Counted from the stretch's first letter, positions 18,075 to 26,364 are shown. The stretch: 51,371 nucleotides of DNA from an uncultured Bradyrhizobium sp. (GCF_936928535.1 NZ_CAKZHY010000024.1:1-51371); one strand, 5' to 3'. Notes: generated by a model from the sequence alone, not told the origin. Made by a program: numbers and translations.

Positions 18075-18779
18075 ATGGAGCAGCAGCAGGGGGCTGAGGA
18101 TGTACCGGTCATTTATCTCCACGAGATAAAGCGGCAGTACCTTCAGGGCGAGGCGGCACTGACGATCCTGGACAACGCCAAGCTGGCGCTGTGGGCGGGC
18201 CAGTCGGTCGCGCTGGTCGCGCCGTCGGGCTCGGGCAAGTCGACGCTGCTGCACATTGCGGGGCTGCTCGAGGCGCCGGATTCCGGCGAGGTCTATGTCA
18301 ACGGCGCGCCGACCTCGCAACTGCCCGACATCGAGCGCACGCAGCTCCGCCGCAGCGACATCGGCTTCGTCTACCAGTCGCACCGGCTGCTGCCGGAATT
18401 CTCGGCGCTCGAGAACGTGATGCTGCCGCAGATGATCCGCGGCCTGAAGAAGTCCGAGAGCGTCAAGCGCGCCAAGGAGATCCTGGGCTATCTCGGCCTC
18501 GGCGACCGCATCACGCATCGCCCTGCAGAACTGTCGGGCGGCGAGCAGCAGCGCGTGGCGATCGCGCGCGCGGTCGCCAATGCGCCGCGCGTGCTGCTGG
18601 CGGACGAGCCGACCGGCAATCTCGATCCACACACCGCCGACCACGTGTTCCAGGCGCTGATGCAGTTGGTCAAGGCGACCAAGGTCTCCATGCTGATCGC
18701 GACCCACAACATGGAGCTGGCCGGCCGCATGGACCGGCGCGTGTCGCTGGCGAACGGGCAGGTCATCGAGCTCGAATAG
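18075..18779 (+). CDS. lolD: Lipoprotein-releasing ABC transporter ATPase
   Basis: Cytoplasmic ATPase partner of LolC/LolE (234 aa). Walker [11 protein letters not shown]-loop region [18 protein letters not shown], signature [15 protein letters not shown], Walker [13 protein letters not shown] and the switch His in IATHNMELA are all intact. The [14 protein letters not shown] segment is LolD-like. GAGGGG lies just upstream of ATG 18075, 7 bp after lolC, so the pair is coexpressed. The product ends [10 protein letters not shown]. The next gene is convergent and 180 bp away, so the transcript should end here; no clear intrinsic terminator was seen. Confidence 0.96.
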   Translation: MEQQQGAEDVPVIYLHEIKRQYLQGEAALTILDNAKLALWAGQSVALVAPSGSGKSTLLHIAGLLEAPDSGEVYVNGAPTSQLPDIERTQLRRSDIGFVYQSHRLLPEFSALENVMLPQMIRGLKKSESVKRAKEILGYLGLGDRITHRPAELSGGEQQRVAIARAVANAPRVLLADEPTGNLDPHTADHVFQALMQLVKATKVSMLIATHNMELAGRMDRRVSLANGQVIELE

Positions 18780-18962
18780 CAAAACGCGAAAACAACCCCA
18801 TGCACAGTAGCCGTCAAGGGCCGGCGTGGTCCTTTCGCATTTGCGAACCATTGACGCGTCGGGCAAAACAGTGAGACAATTTCATCATCGCGGCCACGGC
18901 TGGGGCCTTGGTGAGGGACGCAGCAGGCGACGATACAGTTCCTGACCGTCGCCCTTCGATCG

Positions 18963-19235
18963 TCACCGACAAATATACTGGCCGCTGACCAACACGCGAA
19001 CGCACGCAGGCGCCGCCACCGCGGCTGCTCCAACAGCCGCGCCTCCTACAACGGCTCGTCTGGTGGTTCGGCGCGCAACTCCTGCAACGCTAACAGGAGT
19101 TGCCGGTCTTCCCACTCTGGCTTGCGCGCTTCCGATCGAAAATGCGACGCCATCTTCGTGCGACCACTGTATCGAGCCTGCTGCCGCACAACCCATGACG
19201 AGGAATGCCAACAGGTACCTTCTGATGGGTTTCAT
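18963..19235 (-). CDS. Small secreted Ala-rich hypothetical protein (90 aa)
   Basis: Short exported protein with a signal peptide (RRYLLAFLVMGCAAAGSI). After a polar stretch it has TPVSVAGVARRTTRRAVVGG followed by AAVGAAAVAAP and a final VRVLVSGQYICR with two Cys in the last 13 residues. The same plan (GV-RRT-x-R, Ala/Gly repeat, Cys-containing end) occurs in the 219-aa protein nearby. A very good ribosome-binding site (GAGGGGGAA) precedes ATG 19235. I know such RRT/Ala-rich small proteins as frequent, uncharacterised genes in Bradyrhizobium. An envelope location is inferred. Confidence 0.6.
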   Translation of the reverse strand: MKPIRRYLLAFLVMGCAAAGSIQWSHEDGVAFSIGSAQARVGRPATPVSVAGVARRTTRRAVVGGAAVGAAAVAAPACVRVLVSGQYICR

Positions 19236-19388
19236 GATAATTCCCCCTCGCTGGTGGGTTACTCTAGTCCCTGCTTTCTCCGCGATGAGCTACTGCTTAT
19301 TGCGATTCTTGCTCGCTCCTCTGAGCGGCTGCGCCGAGGCCAACGCACTTGCCGTGTCGGTCATCTGCTTCGACCTTGAGTTCTGGAA

Positions 19389-19411
19389 CGCGATCCGAAA
19401 CCGGGATCGCG
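19389..19411 (-). terminator. Hairpin downstream of the 80-aa gene
   Basis: CGCGATCC (19389-19396) and GGATCGCG (19404-19411) form an 8-bp perfect stem with a 7-base loop, 60 bp past the stop of the minus-strand 80-aa gene. Only two T follow on the minus strand, so it may be a Rho-assisted end or another structured element. A second dyad, TTGCA-N5-TGCAA, lies beside it at 19419-19433. Confidence 0.35.
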
Positions 19412-19470
19412 GAATGATTTGCATGCATTGCAACTGAAAACAGCAAATCAATCATCTGTGTCTCCGTTCT

Positions 19471-19713
19471 CTAAAATTGCCCTGGCTGGGCCGGCGGGGC
19501 GGGCCAATTGGTTTTGACATTGTTGGGATCCGCGCGATCGAACAGATCCTGTCTCAATACGAAACCGGGCTTCGCCTGAGCGGCAGGCATCGGCGGACGC
19601 ACTACACGAACCTCCGCACCAGCGGGACGGACGTGGCCACTTGCCGCAAACGCAGAGGGCACGATTGCAACTTGGAGACTGGCAAATAAAGCAACAAGGC
19701 GGGTGTTCGTCAT
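19471..19713 (-). CDS. Small secreted hypothetical protein (80 aa)
   Basis: Short exported protein: signal peptide (RLVALFASLQVAIVPSAFA, cleavage after AFA), then a Pro-rich mature region of about 58 residues with PGFVLRQDLFDRADPNNVKT and an end of PAPPAQPGQF. No Cys and no known domain. ATG 19713 has a strong ribosome-binding site (GGGAAGGG), which supports a real gene despite the length. Upstream lie three GTGTACCC-type motifs. No family recognised; probably periplasmic or secreted. Confidence 0.55.
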   Translation of the reverse strand: MTNTRLVALFASLQVAIVPSAFAASGHVRPAGAEVRVVRPPMPAAQAKPGFVLRQDLFDRADPNNVKTNWPAPPAQPGQF

Positions 19714-19768
19714 GGCCCTTCCCTCGATAGGTCGAAGATCGGATAGCGGACGGTCCAGCTTAACTCAT

Positions 19769-19818
19769 GGGGTGCACCTGCAGTCATCGAGTGTACCCCT
19801 TCAAAGACTTGTGTACCC
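19769..19818 (-). promoter_or_regulatory. Three GTGTACCC-type motifs upstream of the 80-aa gene
   Basis: GGGGTGCAC at 19769-19777 is an inverted copy (one mismatch) of GTGTACCCC at 19791-19799, and GTGTACCC recurs at 19811-19818. The two direct copies start exactly 20 bp apart, two helical turns. The cluster lies 56-105 bp upstream of the start codon, where an operator would be expected. Confidence 0.4.
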
Positions 19819-19881
19819 GAATGCTTTCTCGACTAGCGCGCGCGGACACCTTCCAAGCGCCGAGCGCCAGCGTCTTGTTCG

Positions 19882-20541
19882 TCAGTAACAAGGTGGGAAT
19901 GGATAGTAACCGCAACGCGGGGCATATGCGCCATATGCTGCAGCTCCGACCGCTGCGGCGCCGACGGCGGCTGCGCCGGCATAATAGGCACCGCGATACG
20001 CGGTCCGGCGGCCTACTCCAGCAAACGACATTGGAGTGAATGGTCGTCCAATGATGTCGATAAAGACCGAAGCGGCACCATCGGCGCCCTTGATGTCACC
20101 TTCGAGCACATCGACATCGAAGGCCAGATCTTCGCCGTCAAGCTTCGGATTCTTTAGAACAACGACTGCATCACGCACGCCGCTGCCATCCTTCTGAAAG
20201 GCAGAGACCGTCGCGTTAGGCGGATCTTTCTGGAAATTGTCGCTGCCCGCGCCCCAATCCTCGACGATGCGGCTCGTCAGATCGTGACCGGCGGCGCGCA
20301 CGGGGCGGTCGGCGAACACGATCGCATTCGGGGACACTTTAACAAGGACCAGCTTTCCATTCTGGAGAGTCGCACCCCTGGAGTTAAGGACGAAGAGCGA
20401 TGGCACGACTTCCGGCTTGGCTGCGCCAATTGTCTTCTGCAGCGGCACGTGCGGGGGCGGAGCATTCTGGGCAAAGCTAGGGTTTGAAATAACAAGGGCC
20501 GTGGCGGCGACAAACAGAACGCGCGATGCATTGAAGAACAT
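19882..20541 (-). CDS. Secreted hypothetical protein with Ala/Gly/Tyr-rich tail (219 aa)
   Basis: Exported protein; signal peptide LFVAATALVISNPSFAQ. The central region (about 40-160) is a hydrophilic beta-rich sequence with LFVLNSRGATLQNGKLVLVK and DLAFDVDVLEGDIKGADG, a pattern seen in several short periplasmic proteins of Bradyrhizobium but without a named function known to me. The C-terminus changes to GVGRRTAYRGAYYAG, an Ala/Gly repeat, and a final RCGYYPFPPCY. The same RRT plus Ala-repeat plan is in the 90-aa protein at 18963. ATG 20541 follows GGGAGAG. A TTGA-N6-TCAA site lies 62-75 bp upstream, at a spacing suitable for an FNR-type activator. Confidence 0.7.
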   Translation of the reverse strand: MFFNASRVLFVAATALVISNPSFAQNAPPPHVPLQKTIGAAKPEVVPSLFVLNSRGATLQNGKLVLVKVSPNAIVFADRPVRAAGHDLTSRIVEDWGAGSDNFQKDPPNATVSAFQKDGSGVRDAVVVLKNPKLDGEDLAFDVDVLEGDIKGADGAASVFIDIIGRPFTPMSFAGVGRRTAYRGAYYAGAAAVGAAAVGAAAYGAYAPRCGYYPFPPCY

Positions 20542-20602
20542 GGCAACTCTCCCGCATGCAAGATCAATGATGGGAGCGAGCCACGGGTTTCCGACCTTGG
20601 CG

Positions 20603-20616
20603 TTGACTCAGCTCAA
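20603..20616. promoter_or_regulatory. FNR/FixK-like site for the 219-aa gene
   Basis: TTGA-CTCAGC-TCAA. It matches the FixK2-type consensus TTG(A/C)-N6-(T/G)CAA and the outer bases of the FNR box. The centre is 68 bp upstream of the start codon at 20541 on the minus strand. Confidence 0.45.
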
Positions 20617-20826
20617 ACTAAATTCGTTGAGTCCGGCGTCGCGCGCGCCTCCACGATGGCAAGCGGGACTTAAACTTGAGCGACTTCATGTGTTTGGCGA
20701 GACCGGCAACATAGATTTTAATTCTTGGCCCGCCTTGGCGAAATCAGCGCCCACGGATGCAATTTTCACGGCGGCGGTTGCTTGTCCGAGGGCCGACCGG
20801 TCGCGAATGACGTCATCGAGCTCACA

Positions 20827-20840
20827 TTGAGGCAAATCAA
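20827..20840. promoter_or_regulatory. FNR/FixK-like site for the membrane-protein gene
   Basis: TTGA-GGCAAA-TCAA, centred about 75 bp upstream of ATG 20909. If it is bound at -41.5, transcription would start near 20875 with a leader of about 34 bases. Confidence 0.45.
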
Positions 20841-20908
20841 CGATGGTCGCGCAACTCTCGTGAACTCTCTAAGAGGCTCCGCCCGACCTCCGTCTGAAAT
20901 GCTTCGTG

Positions 20909-21532
20909 ATGAAAAGGACCGTCCTACCAATCCTGAAGCTGCATAAGCTGCTCAAGCCCAGGAGCAACATCTGGAAAGTTGCGGTTGCGGGATTATGCGG
21001 AAGCGTGACGCACACCTTGCTGATGCTGCTCAAGTCAAAGCTAGGCATACTCGAAGCGTTTCAACCCTATCAGAGCCTTCAAGTTGCGCTCAGGTATTGG
21101 ACGGGGGAATACGTGCATCCACTGCTGCCGTGGCTGATTTCCTATGTCAACGGATCGACTGTCGCCGGAGTGTCATTTGCTAATTTGTACCGGCATCTGC
21201 CAGGCGCCAGCGGACTGGTTAAAGGCCTTATTGCCGGGGTCCTTGGATGGCTGGTCATGGATCTCATCTTTTTTCCATTGCTCGGCTTAGGCCTGTTTGC
21301 TACTGGCCTTGGTCTCGGCCCATGGCCCGCGCTATTCTCACTTGCAATGATGCTGGCTTACAGTGTCGTGATGGGCGCCGTGTACGGGATTGTCTATTCG
21401 AGACCACACAAAATGGCTGAGCCGTCAGACGCTCCTCGCGCGATCACCACGCTCAAGGTGCAGGCAAGCGCGACGACCCCGCGAGCTACGAAATTGCTCG
21501 TTAGGCCCGAGCGGATAAAACACGCCGGTTAA
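20909..21532 (+). CDS. Integral membrane protein, possibly DUF6789-like (207 aa)
   Basis: Inner-membrane protein with at least four hydrophobic segments: WKVAVAGLCGSVTHTLLMLL (about 22-41), the TVAGVSFANLY region, VKGLIAGVLGWLVMDLIFFP (about 128-147), and ALFSLAMMLAYSVVMGAVYG (about 165-184). The repeated helix pattern with small residues and buried His/Asp resembles DUF6789-type proteins; this is a guess by eye. The tail of about 40 residues is basic and cytoplasmic. The frame opens at GTG 20906, directly followed by ATG 20909; no strong ribosome-binding site is visible. A TTGA-N6-TCAA site lies upstream, so microoxic control is possible. Function unknown. Confidence 0.65.
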   Translation: MKRTVLPILKLHKLLKPRSNIWKVAVAGLCGSVTHTLLMLLKSKLGILEAFQPYQSLQVALRYWTGEYVHPLLPWLISYVNGSTVAGVSFANLYRHLPGASGLVKGLIAGVLGWLVMDLIFFPLLGLGLFATGLGLGPWPALFSLAMMLAYSVVMGAVYGIVYSRPHKMAEPSDAPRAITTLKVQASATTPRATKLLVRPERIKHAG

Positions 21533-21715
21533 TGGTTCGCCGACGCTATCGTCAGTCTGACAATGCCGGTCGAATGATCCAGGCCCATGTTGGTCTGTGC
21601 CCACAGCTGCCCCGCTCGCGGGCCCTCCACTTCGCCGGCGCAACTTGGCCGTCCGCCATTAATCAGGGCTTTCGTGAGCGTCCTATCCGCCGTGAAGGAG
21701 TGCGTCTCGACACAC

Positions 21716-22768
21716 TCACTTCGTGATCATTGGCTTGACTGGCATGGCTGCCGGCGTCGGCGCCGCAGGCGAGATCGCGAAGGTCAGCCAAACGTTCCAG
21801 CCGTCTGGCCGGTTTTCGGCGGCAAATTCCTTGTAGCCCTTCAGGTTGAGATAGCCTTGCATGGTGCCGACCGGAAAGAGGTACCCGATCTGCGGTCCGA
21901 TGCCTGCCACCTGCGATCGGAAGCAGCCGACACGATCACCGGATCCGGTGTCGCAGCCGAGCTGTTTGTAGACGTAGCCCACGAGGCCGACCTGAACCTG
22001 CTTGCTCAGGAACTGCGAGGCGCCCCAGTCGAAGTGCATATCGACGCCGTTCTGGTACTGGGTAGCCGTGTTCTTGAGATTGTAGGTGAAGCCGAGCACG
22101 CCGGAGAGCTCGTGTCCGGTCTGCGGGTTGAAATAGGTGTAGCCGCCGCCGGCATCGATCGCACCATGGCCGATTCCGATATTTGCCAGGCTCGTCGAGT
22201 TGTAAAGCCCGACCGGAATGTCTCCGGTGATGTACGTCATGTAGTTGTTGACGCCCGCATTCCAGCGCAACGCGAATTGCGGGATCAGGTCACCAAACCC
22301 CGTCACGGAGTCGCTGATCGAGTCGAAGCGAGAGAACGGAATCGAGCCGAACGGGGTCGAAAGTGCCCCGGTCACCGTGCCCGCAAGCGAGGTCGTGTTG
22401 GCGCCGTAGATCCCGATCAGGCTTGCCGAGGCTTGGCCGCCGAGCACCGGCGTTGCAAATACGTAGGTTGCATTCAACAGGCCGAGGTCGACGTTGGCAT
22501 TCAGGTTCGCGTTCAGCGTTGCCGTCAGGTTCACTGGAATGCGACCCGTCTCGATCTCGCGAGCGCGCGCGACATCACCACCAGCGGAAACCGAGGTATG
22601 ATAGTAGATTGCAGCCGCTGACCAACCCGGCTGCTGAGGTGTGGCAGCAAGACTGCCGAATGTACCCGGAAGCCAGAAGCTGACGCCGCCTTCGTCAGCC
22701 GAGGCGACCGTTGGCATCAATGTGATCGACGCAAATGCGACGGTGATAATGGCCTTGATTATCCTCAC
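21716..22768 (-). CDS. Outer-membrane SphA/MetA-like protein (phenol-degradation meta-pathway family)
   Basis: Predicted outer-membrane beta-barrel of the Phenol_MetA_deg (SphA) family (350 aa), members of which accompany hydrophobic-substrate catabolism. A signal peptide (IIKAIITVAFASITLMPTVASA) is followed by EGGVSFWLPGTFGSLAATP, the family hallmark. Alternating strands follow, with YMTYITGDIPVGLYNSTSLA, YFNPQTGHELSGVLGFTYN and KQVQVGLVGYVYKQLGCDTG. The open frame runs to 22903, but GTG 22768 is chosen because GGGAGGGG sits just upstream and the signal peptide starts there. A perfect TATTGT-N4-ACAATA dyad lies 42-57 bp upstream. It is divergent from the arylsulfatase gene across a 958-bp gap. 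Probably a channel for hydrophobic or aromatic compounds. Confidence 0.8.
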   Translation of the reverse strand: MRIIKAIITVAFASITLMPTVASADEGGVSFWLPGTFGSLAATPQQPGWSAAAIYYHTSVSAGGDVARAREIETGRIPVNLTATLNANLNANVDLGLLNATYVFATPVLGGQASASLIGIYGANTTSLAGTVTGALSTPFGSIPFSRFDSISDSVTGFGDLIPQFALRWNAGVNNYMTYITGDIPVGLYNSTSLANIGIGHGAIDAGGGYTYFNPQTGHELSGVLGFTYNLKNTATQYQNGVDMHFDWGASQFLSKQVQVGLVGYVYKQLGCDTGSGDRVGCFRSQVAGIGPQIGYLFPVGTMQGYLNLKGYKEFAAENRPDGWNVWLTFAISPAAPTPAAMPVKPMITK

Positions 22769-22809
22769 GGTCCCCTCCCGACAACATGCTGCGCTTTTGG
22801 GGCGCTGAT

Positions 22810-22825
22810 TATTGTAGCGACAATA
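22810..22825. promoter_or_regulatory. Perfect dyad upstream of the SphA/MetA-like gene
   Basis: TATTGT-AGCG-ACAATA, a 16-bp sequence with 6-bp perfect arms, lying 42-57 bp upstream of GTG 22768. Its minus-strand reading includes TACAAT, which could serve as a -10 box, so binding there would repress. The regulator is unknown. Confidence 0.5.
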
Positions 22826-23055
22826 CAATGCATATTGGGCTAGGCCATGCCGGCATAAGCAGTCGGGAAATATTGGCAACCGCATGTTGCAAACACAGCA
22901 CATACCTACTGCTGTACCGTCTCGCGAATAAGCTGCGAAATATTGGACTAAGCGCTTTAGACGCGGTGACGATGATGTCGTCTGGCCCGATCGATATCAC
23001 CAACCCGGCATGCGACGACCTCCGTTGAGGCGCGAGGGAGTTCAATTTGGAGCAT

Positions 23056-23088
23056 GATCAGCGCGATTATAGCGCGAACGCGCTGATC
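23056..23088. repeat. 10-bp perfect inverted repeat in the 958-bp gap
   Basis: GATCAGCGCG (23056-23065) and CGCGCTGATC (23079-23088) are exact inverted copies separated by 13 bases that include ATTATAGCGCG. No T-run follows on either strand. It could be a hairpin, an operator or the end of a lost element. Confidence 0.5.
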
Positions 23089-23642
23089 TCCGCCGATAGA
23101 TGAGATCACGAGCCAAGCCGAAACAGTTTTGGTCGCTTCCTGAAATGCGTTCTTCTCTCTTGTCTTTCGGAGGGCAATTGCCAACCGCGCCCATAAGGCC
23201 AAGCAAGCTGGGGGCAGCCCATAACTCCTTCATAGTCACTAGCATTGCTCTGCTCCAGGCGATCTCCCCTGACGGCGCTTGCAAAAGGGCCGGCGTGCTT
23301 CATCCGGATGCTTAGCGTTACTGCTAGAGCCACGCCGATGGCGAGTAGCAAACCGGCCACTGGATGATTGAGCTTGTGAGCGAGCATGAAAACGAGCCCC
23401 ACAGCATAGTCCTAAAATATAGAACCAGCCTGAGCTCCCTTCTGTTGATCTCTGACAATGTTCCAGTGCATCGGGCGATGATCTCAGATTGCGGCCGATA
23501 GGTGCGACGAGCGAAGCGCCGTTCAAATATTTGAGCTCGCGACAACGACACAGCTTGCTCGGGAATCTTGAGCTAGACCCGGCGCTTAACATGCGGGTTC
23601 TACACGTCGCGTGACGCGGCGCCATCGGCGGACATGAGAAGC

Positions 23643-23656
23643 TTGATCTGCGTCAA
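23643..23656 (+). promoter_or_regulatory. FNR/FixK-like site upstream of the arylsulfatase gene
   Basis: TTGAT-CTGC-GTCAA matches the FNR-type palindrome with one change and the FixK2-type TTGA-N6-TCAA exactly. Its centre is 77 bp upstream of ATG 23727. Binding at -41.5 would put the transcript start near 23691, with TAATGA (23681-23686) close to the -10 position. Confidence 0.5.
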
Positions 23657-23726
23657 CGCGGCCTGTTGCTAAATTTTCCCTAATGACAACCTCCGCGCGT
23701 TTGCGCACCTCTTGGGAGGGCTTGCA

Positions 23727-26243
23727 ATGAATTTTCGGACCATTGTTGCTGGACTATTTTTGACATCTGCGATGTCAGGTCCGGTGCTTGCGCAGCAAGC
23801 ACAACAGACTTCACCGCCTCCGGGTTCACCGGCTGCGACCATCACGATTCCAGGTGACCAGCTCCCGCCGCCACCGCAGAAATTCGGCGGCAAGATCGAC
23901 GAGCTTGCGACCAAATCGAAACCCTACTGGCCAGCGCGCGTCGTACCGCCGAAGGGCGCGCCGAACATCCTGCTCATCATGACGGACGATTCCGGATATG
24001 GTGTGCCGAGCACGTTCGGCGGCGTCATTCCGACGCCTGCGCTCGACCGCATAGCGAAGAACGGCCTGCGCTACACCAACTTCAACTCCACCGCGCTGTG
24101 CTCGCCGACGCGCGCCGCGCTGATCACCGGCCGTAACCATCACTCGGTCGGCTTTGGCGTGATCTCGGAGCAGGCAACGGGTTTTCCCGGCTATGACAGT
24201 TTCATCCCTCGCGACAAGGCGACGATCGGCCGTATCCTGAGGGACAACGGCTATCGCACCTCGTGGTTCGGCAAGGATCACAACACGCCGGCATTTCAGG
24301 CCAGCCAGAACGGCCCGTTCGACCAGTGGCCGATCGGCATGGGTTTCGAATATTTCTACGGCTTCGTCGGTGGTGACGCCAATCAGTGGGCGCCCAATCT
24401 CTTCCGCAATACAACCCAGATCTATCCATTCGAAGGCAAACCGCCCGGTAGCTGGAATCTGGTCACGGCGATGGCTGACGATGCCATTCAGTACATGAAC
24501 CGTGTCAGCTCGCTCGATCCCGAGCAGCCCTTCTTCGTCTACTACGTTCCGGGCGCGACGCACGCGCCGCATCACCCAACCCCGGAGTGGATCAAGAAGA
24601 TCGGCGACATGCACCTGTTCGATCAGGGCTGGAACAAGCTGCGCGAGACGATCTTCGCCAACCAGAAGAGGCTTGGCGTCATCCCGCAGGACGCCAAGCT
24701 AACCCCTTGGCCTACCGATCTGCTGAAGAACTGGGACCAGCTCAGCGACGACGAGAAGAAGATGTTCATCCGTCAAGCTGACGTGTTCGCTGCCTATACC
24801 GCCTACAACGACCACGAGATCGGGCGGGTCATCCAGGCCGTCGAGGACATGGGCAAGCTCGACAACACGCTGATCATTTACATTAACGGCGACAACGGAA
24901 CGAGCTCGGAAGGCACAGTGATCGGCACGCCGAACGAGCTTGCGATGTTCAACGGCGTGGACGTGCCGGTCGCTGACCAGCTCAAATATTTCTACGATGC
25001 ATGGGGGTCGGACCAGACCTATCCGCACATGGCCGTCGGCTGGGCCTGGGCGTTCGACACGCCATTCAGCTGGACCAAGCAGATCGTCTCGCACCTCGGC
25101 GGCGTTCGTCAAGGCATGGCGATCTCATGGCCCAAGGTCATCAAGGACATGGGCGGCATTCGCGAACAATTCCACCACGTCATCGACATCACGCCGACGA
25201 TCCTCGAAGCCACGAAAATAAGAGCGCCCAGGATAGTGGATGGCATCGAGCAGAAGCCGATCGAAGGCGTCAGCATGATGTATACATTCGACGCCAAGAA
25301 CGCCAAAGCGCCCTCTGCGCACAAGACCCAATACTTCGAGATGTTCTCAGATCGTGCGATCTACAACGACGGTTGGATGGCCAGCACCAAGGTCATGCGG
25401 CCGCCCTGGGTCACGCAGGCTAACCTGACTGCTGATCTGACCAAGTATCCGTGGGAACTCTATAATCTCAAGGAGGACTACTCTCAGTCCACGGATCTGG
25501 CCGCGAAGTATCCTGACAAGCTGAAGGAGCTGCAGGCTTTATTCTCGACAGAGGCCAAGAAGTACCAGGTGTTTCCGCTGGATAACGCGATCATTACGCG
25601 GGTCATCACGCCGCGGCCGAGCATTACGGCCGGGCGCAATAGCTTCACCTGGACCCAGCGTCTCACGGGAACGCCGATGGGCGATGCGCCGTCCGTGCTG
25701 AACACCTCCTACAATATCAAGGCGGAGGTCGACATTCCGGACAGCGGCGCCGAAGGCATCCTGATTACTCAGGGCGGACGGTTCGGCGGCTACGGTTTCT
25801 ACGTGCTGCAGAACAAGCCCGTGTTCACCTGGAACATGCTGGGCCTTCGCAAGATCAAGTGGGAAGGTGGAGATGCGCTGTCTCCCGGAAAGCACGTCAT
25901 CGAGTTCGATTTCCGTTATGACGGGCTTGGTATGGCAACCCTCGAATACGGCAGCTACGCCGGTATCGGACAGGGCGGCACCGGCGTGTTGAAAGTCGAC
26001 GGCAAGGATGTCGCCACCCAGAAGATGGAACACACGATTCCATTCATGATTCAGCTCGATGAGAGCCTGGATGTCGGGTCGGACACTCTGACCGGTGTCA
26101 ACGACGCCGACTACAAGCCGCCGTTCGCCTTCACTGGCACGCTGAACAAGGTGACCGTGACGCTCAATCGGCCAAAGCTCACGCCGGCTGATGTGCAGAA
26201 GCTTGAAAAGGCAAGGCAGGCGGCTGCTGCCGCCCGCGAGTGA
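23727..26243 (+). CDS. Arylsulfatase, exported, Cys-type formylglycine sulfatase
   Basis: Periplasmic type I sulfatase that hydrolyses sulfate esters (838 aa). Signal peptide residues 1-22 (TIVAGLFLTSAMSGPVLAQ). The sulfatase core begins at PNILLIMTDDSGYGVPSTFG, with the metal-binding Asp pair. The formylglycine motif is C-S-P-T-R-A-A-L-I-T-G-R (Cys about residue 125), so it needs a formylglycine-generating enzyme or an anaerobic anSME; none is in the window. Later metal-site residues lie in INGDNGTSSEG. A C-terminal beta extension of about 200 residues (from SITAGRNSFTW) is typical of long bacterial arylsulfatases. ATG 23727 is chosen over TTG 23712 because of GGGAGGG and the signal peptide. 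It heads a four-gene run and has an FNR/FixK-like site upstream. Substrate unknown. Confidence 0.9.
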   Translation: MNFRTIVAGLFLTSAMSGPVLAQQAQQTSPPPGSPAATITIPGDQLPPPPQKFGGKIDELATKSKPYWPARVVPPKGAPNILLIMTDDSGYGVPSTFGGVIPTPALDRIAKNGLRYTNFNSTALCSPTRAALITGRNHHSVGFGVISEQATGFPGYDSFIPRDKATIGRILRDNGYRTSWFGKDHNTPAFQASQNGPFDQWPIGMGFEYFYGFVGGDANQWAPNLFRNTTQIYPFEGKPPGSWNLVTAMADDAIQYMNRVSSLDPEQPFFVYYVPGATHAPHHPTPEWIKKIGDMHLFDQGWNKLRETIFANQKRLGVIPQDAKLTPWPTDLLKNWDQLSDDEKKMFIRQADVFAAYTAYNDHEIGRVIQAVEDMGKLDNTLIIYINGDNGTSSEGTVIGTPNELAMFNGVDVPVADQLKYFYDAWGSDQTYPHMAVGWAWAFDTPFSWTKQIVSHLGGVRQGMAISWPKVIKDMGGIREQFHHVIDITPTILEATKIRAPRIVDGIEQKPIEGVSMMYTFDAKNAKAPSAHKTQYFEMFSDRAIYNDGWMASTKVMRPPWVTQANLTADLTKYPWELYNLKEDYSQSTDLAAKYPDKLKELQALFSTEAKKYQVFPLDNAIITRVITPRPSITAGRNSFTWTQRLTGTPMGDAPSVLNTSYNIKAEVDIPDSGAEGILITQGGRFGGYGFYVLQNKPVFTWNMLGLRKIKWEGGDALSPGKHVIEFDFRYDGLGMATLEYGSYAGIGQGGTGVLKVDGKDVATQKMEHTIPFMIQLDESLDVGSDTLTGVNDADYKPPFAFTGTLNKVTVTLNRPKLTPADVQKLEKARQAAAAARE

Positions 26244-26364
26244 TCGGATTAGAGGCGCGGGCCGCAAGGCCTGCGCTTCACATTCTGAGACAAGCATACG
26301 ATTTCACAGCATACGTCGCGCGCGGTTCAGCGCGGCGCCCGGCGCTTATCATCGGAGAACGACC

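Larger units (their letters stand above)
20542..20908. other. 367-bp divergent intergenic region with two FNR/FixK-like sites
   Basis: No gene supported. It drives a minus-strand secreted-protein gene and a plus-strand membrane-protein gene. It holds TTGA-N6-TCAA sites at 20603-20616 and 20827-20840, one near each gene, plus a 6-bp inverted repeat GACTCA/TGAGTC (20605-20610 and 20628-20633). Confidence 0.55.
22769..23726. other. 958-bp intergenic region before the arylsulfatase gene
   Basis: Longest gap in the window and visibly AT-richer than its flanks. No gene is well supported: the best frame (minus 23106-23402) starts with a hydrophobic stretch (VAGLLLAIGVALAVTLSIRM) but has no ribosome-binding site and an unconvincing second half, so it may be a decayed gene. 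It holds TATTGT-N4-ACAATA (22810-22825), GCAAC-N5-GTTGC (22876-22890), a 10-bp inverted repeat (23056-23088) and an FNR/FixK-like site (23643-23656). Confidence 0.5.

Noticed and set aside
19419..19433. TTGCA-N5-TGCAA as a FixK-type site
   Set aside because: The half-sites are one base too far apart (TTGC-N7-GCAA) and it is about 184 bp from the nearest start codon.
22786..23028. 80-codon plus ORF in the 958-bp gap
   Set aside because: No ribosome-binding site; runs through the dyad and promoter region of the SphA-like gene.
23106..23402. 98-codon minus ORF with a hydrophobic N-terminus
   Set aside because: GTG start without ribosome-binding site and an implausible second half; at most a decayed gene.
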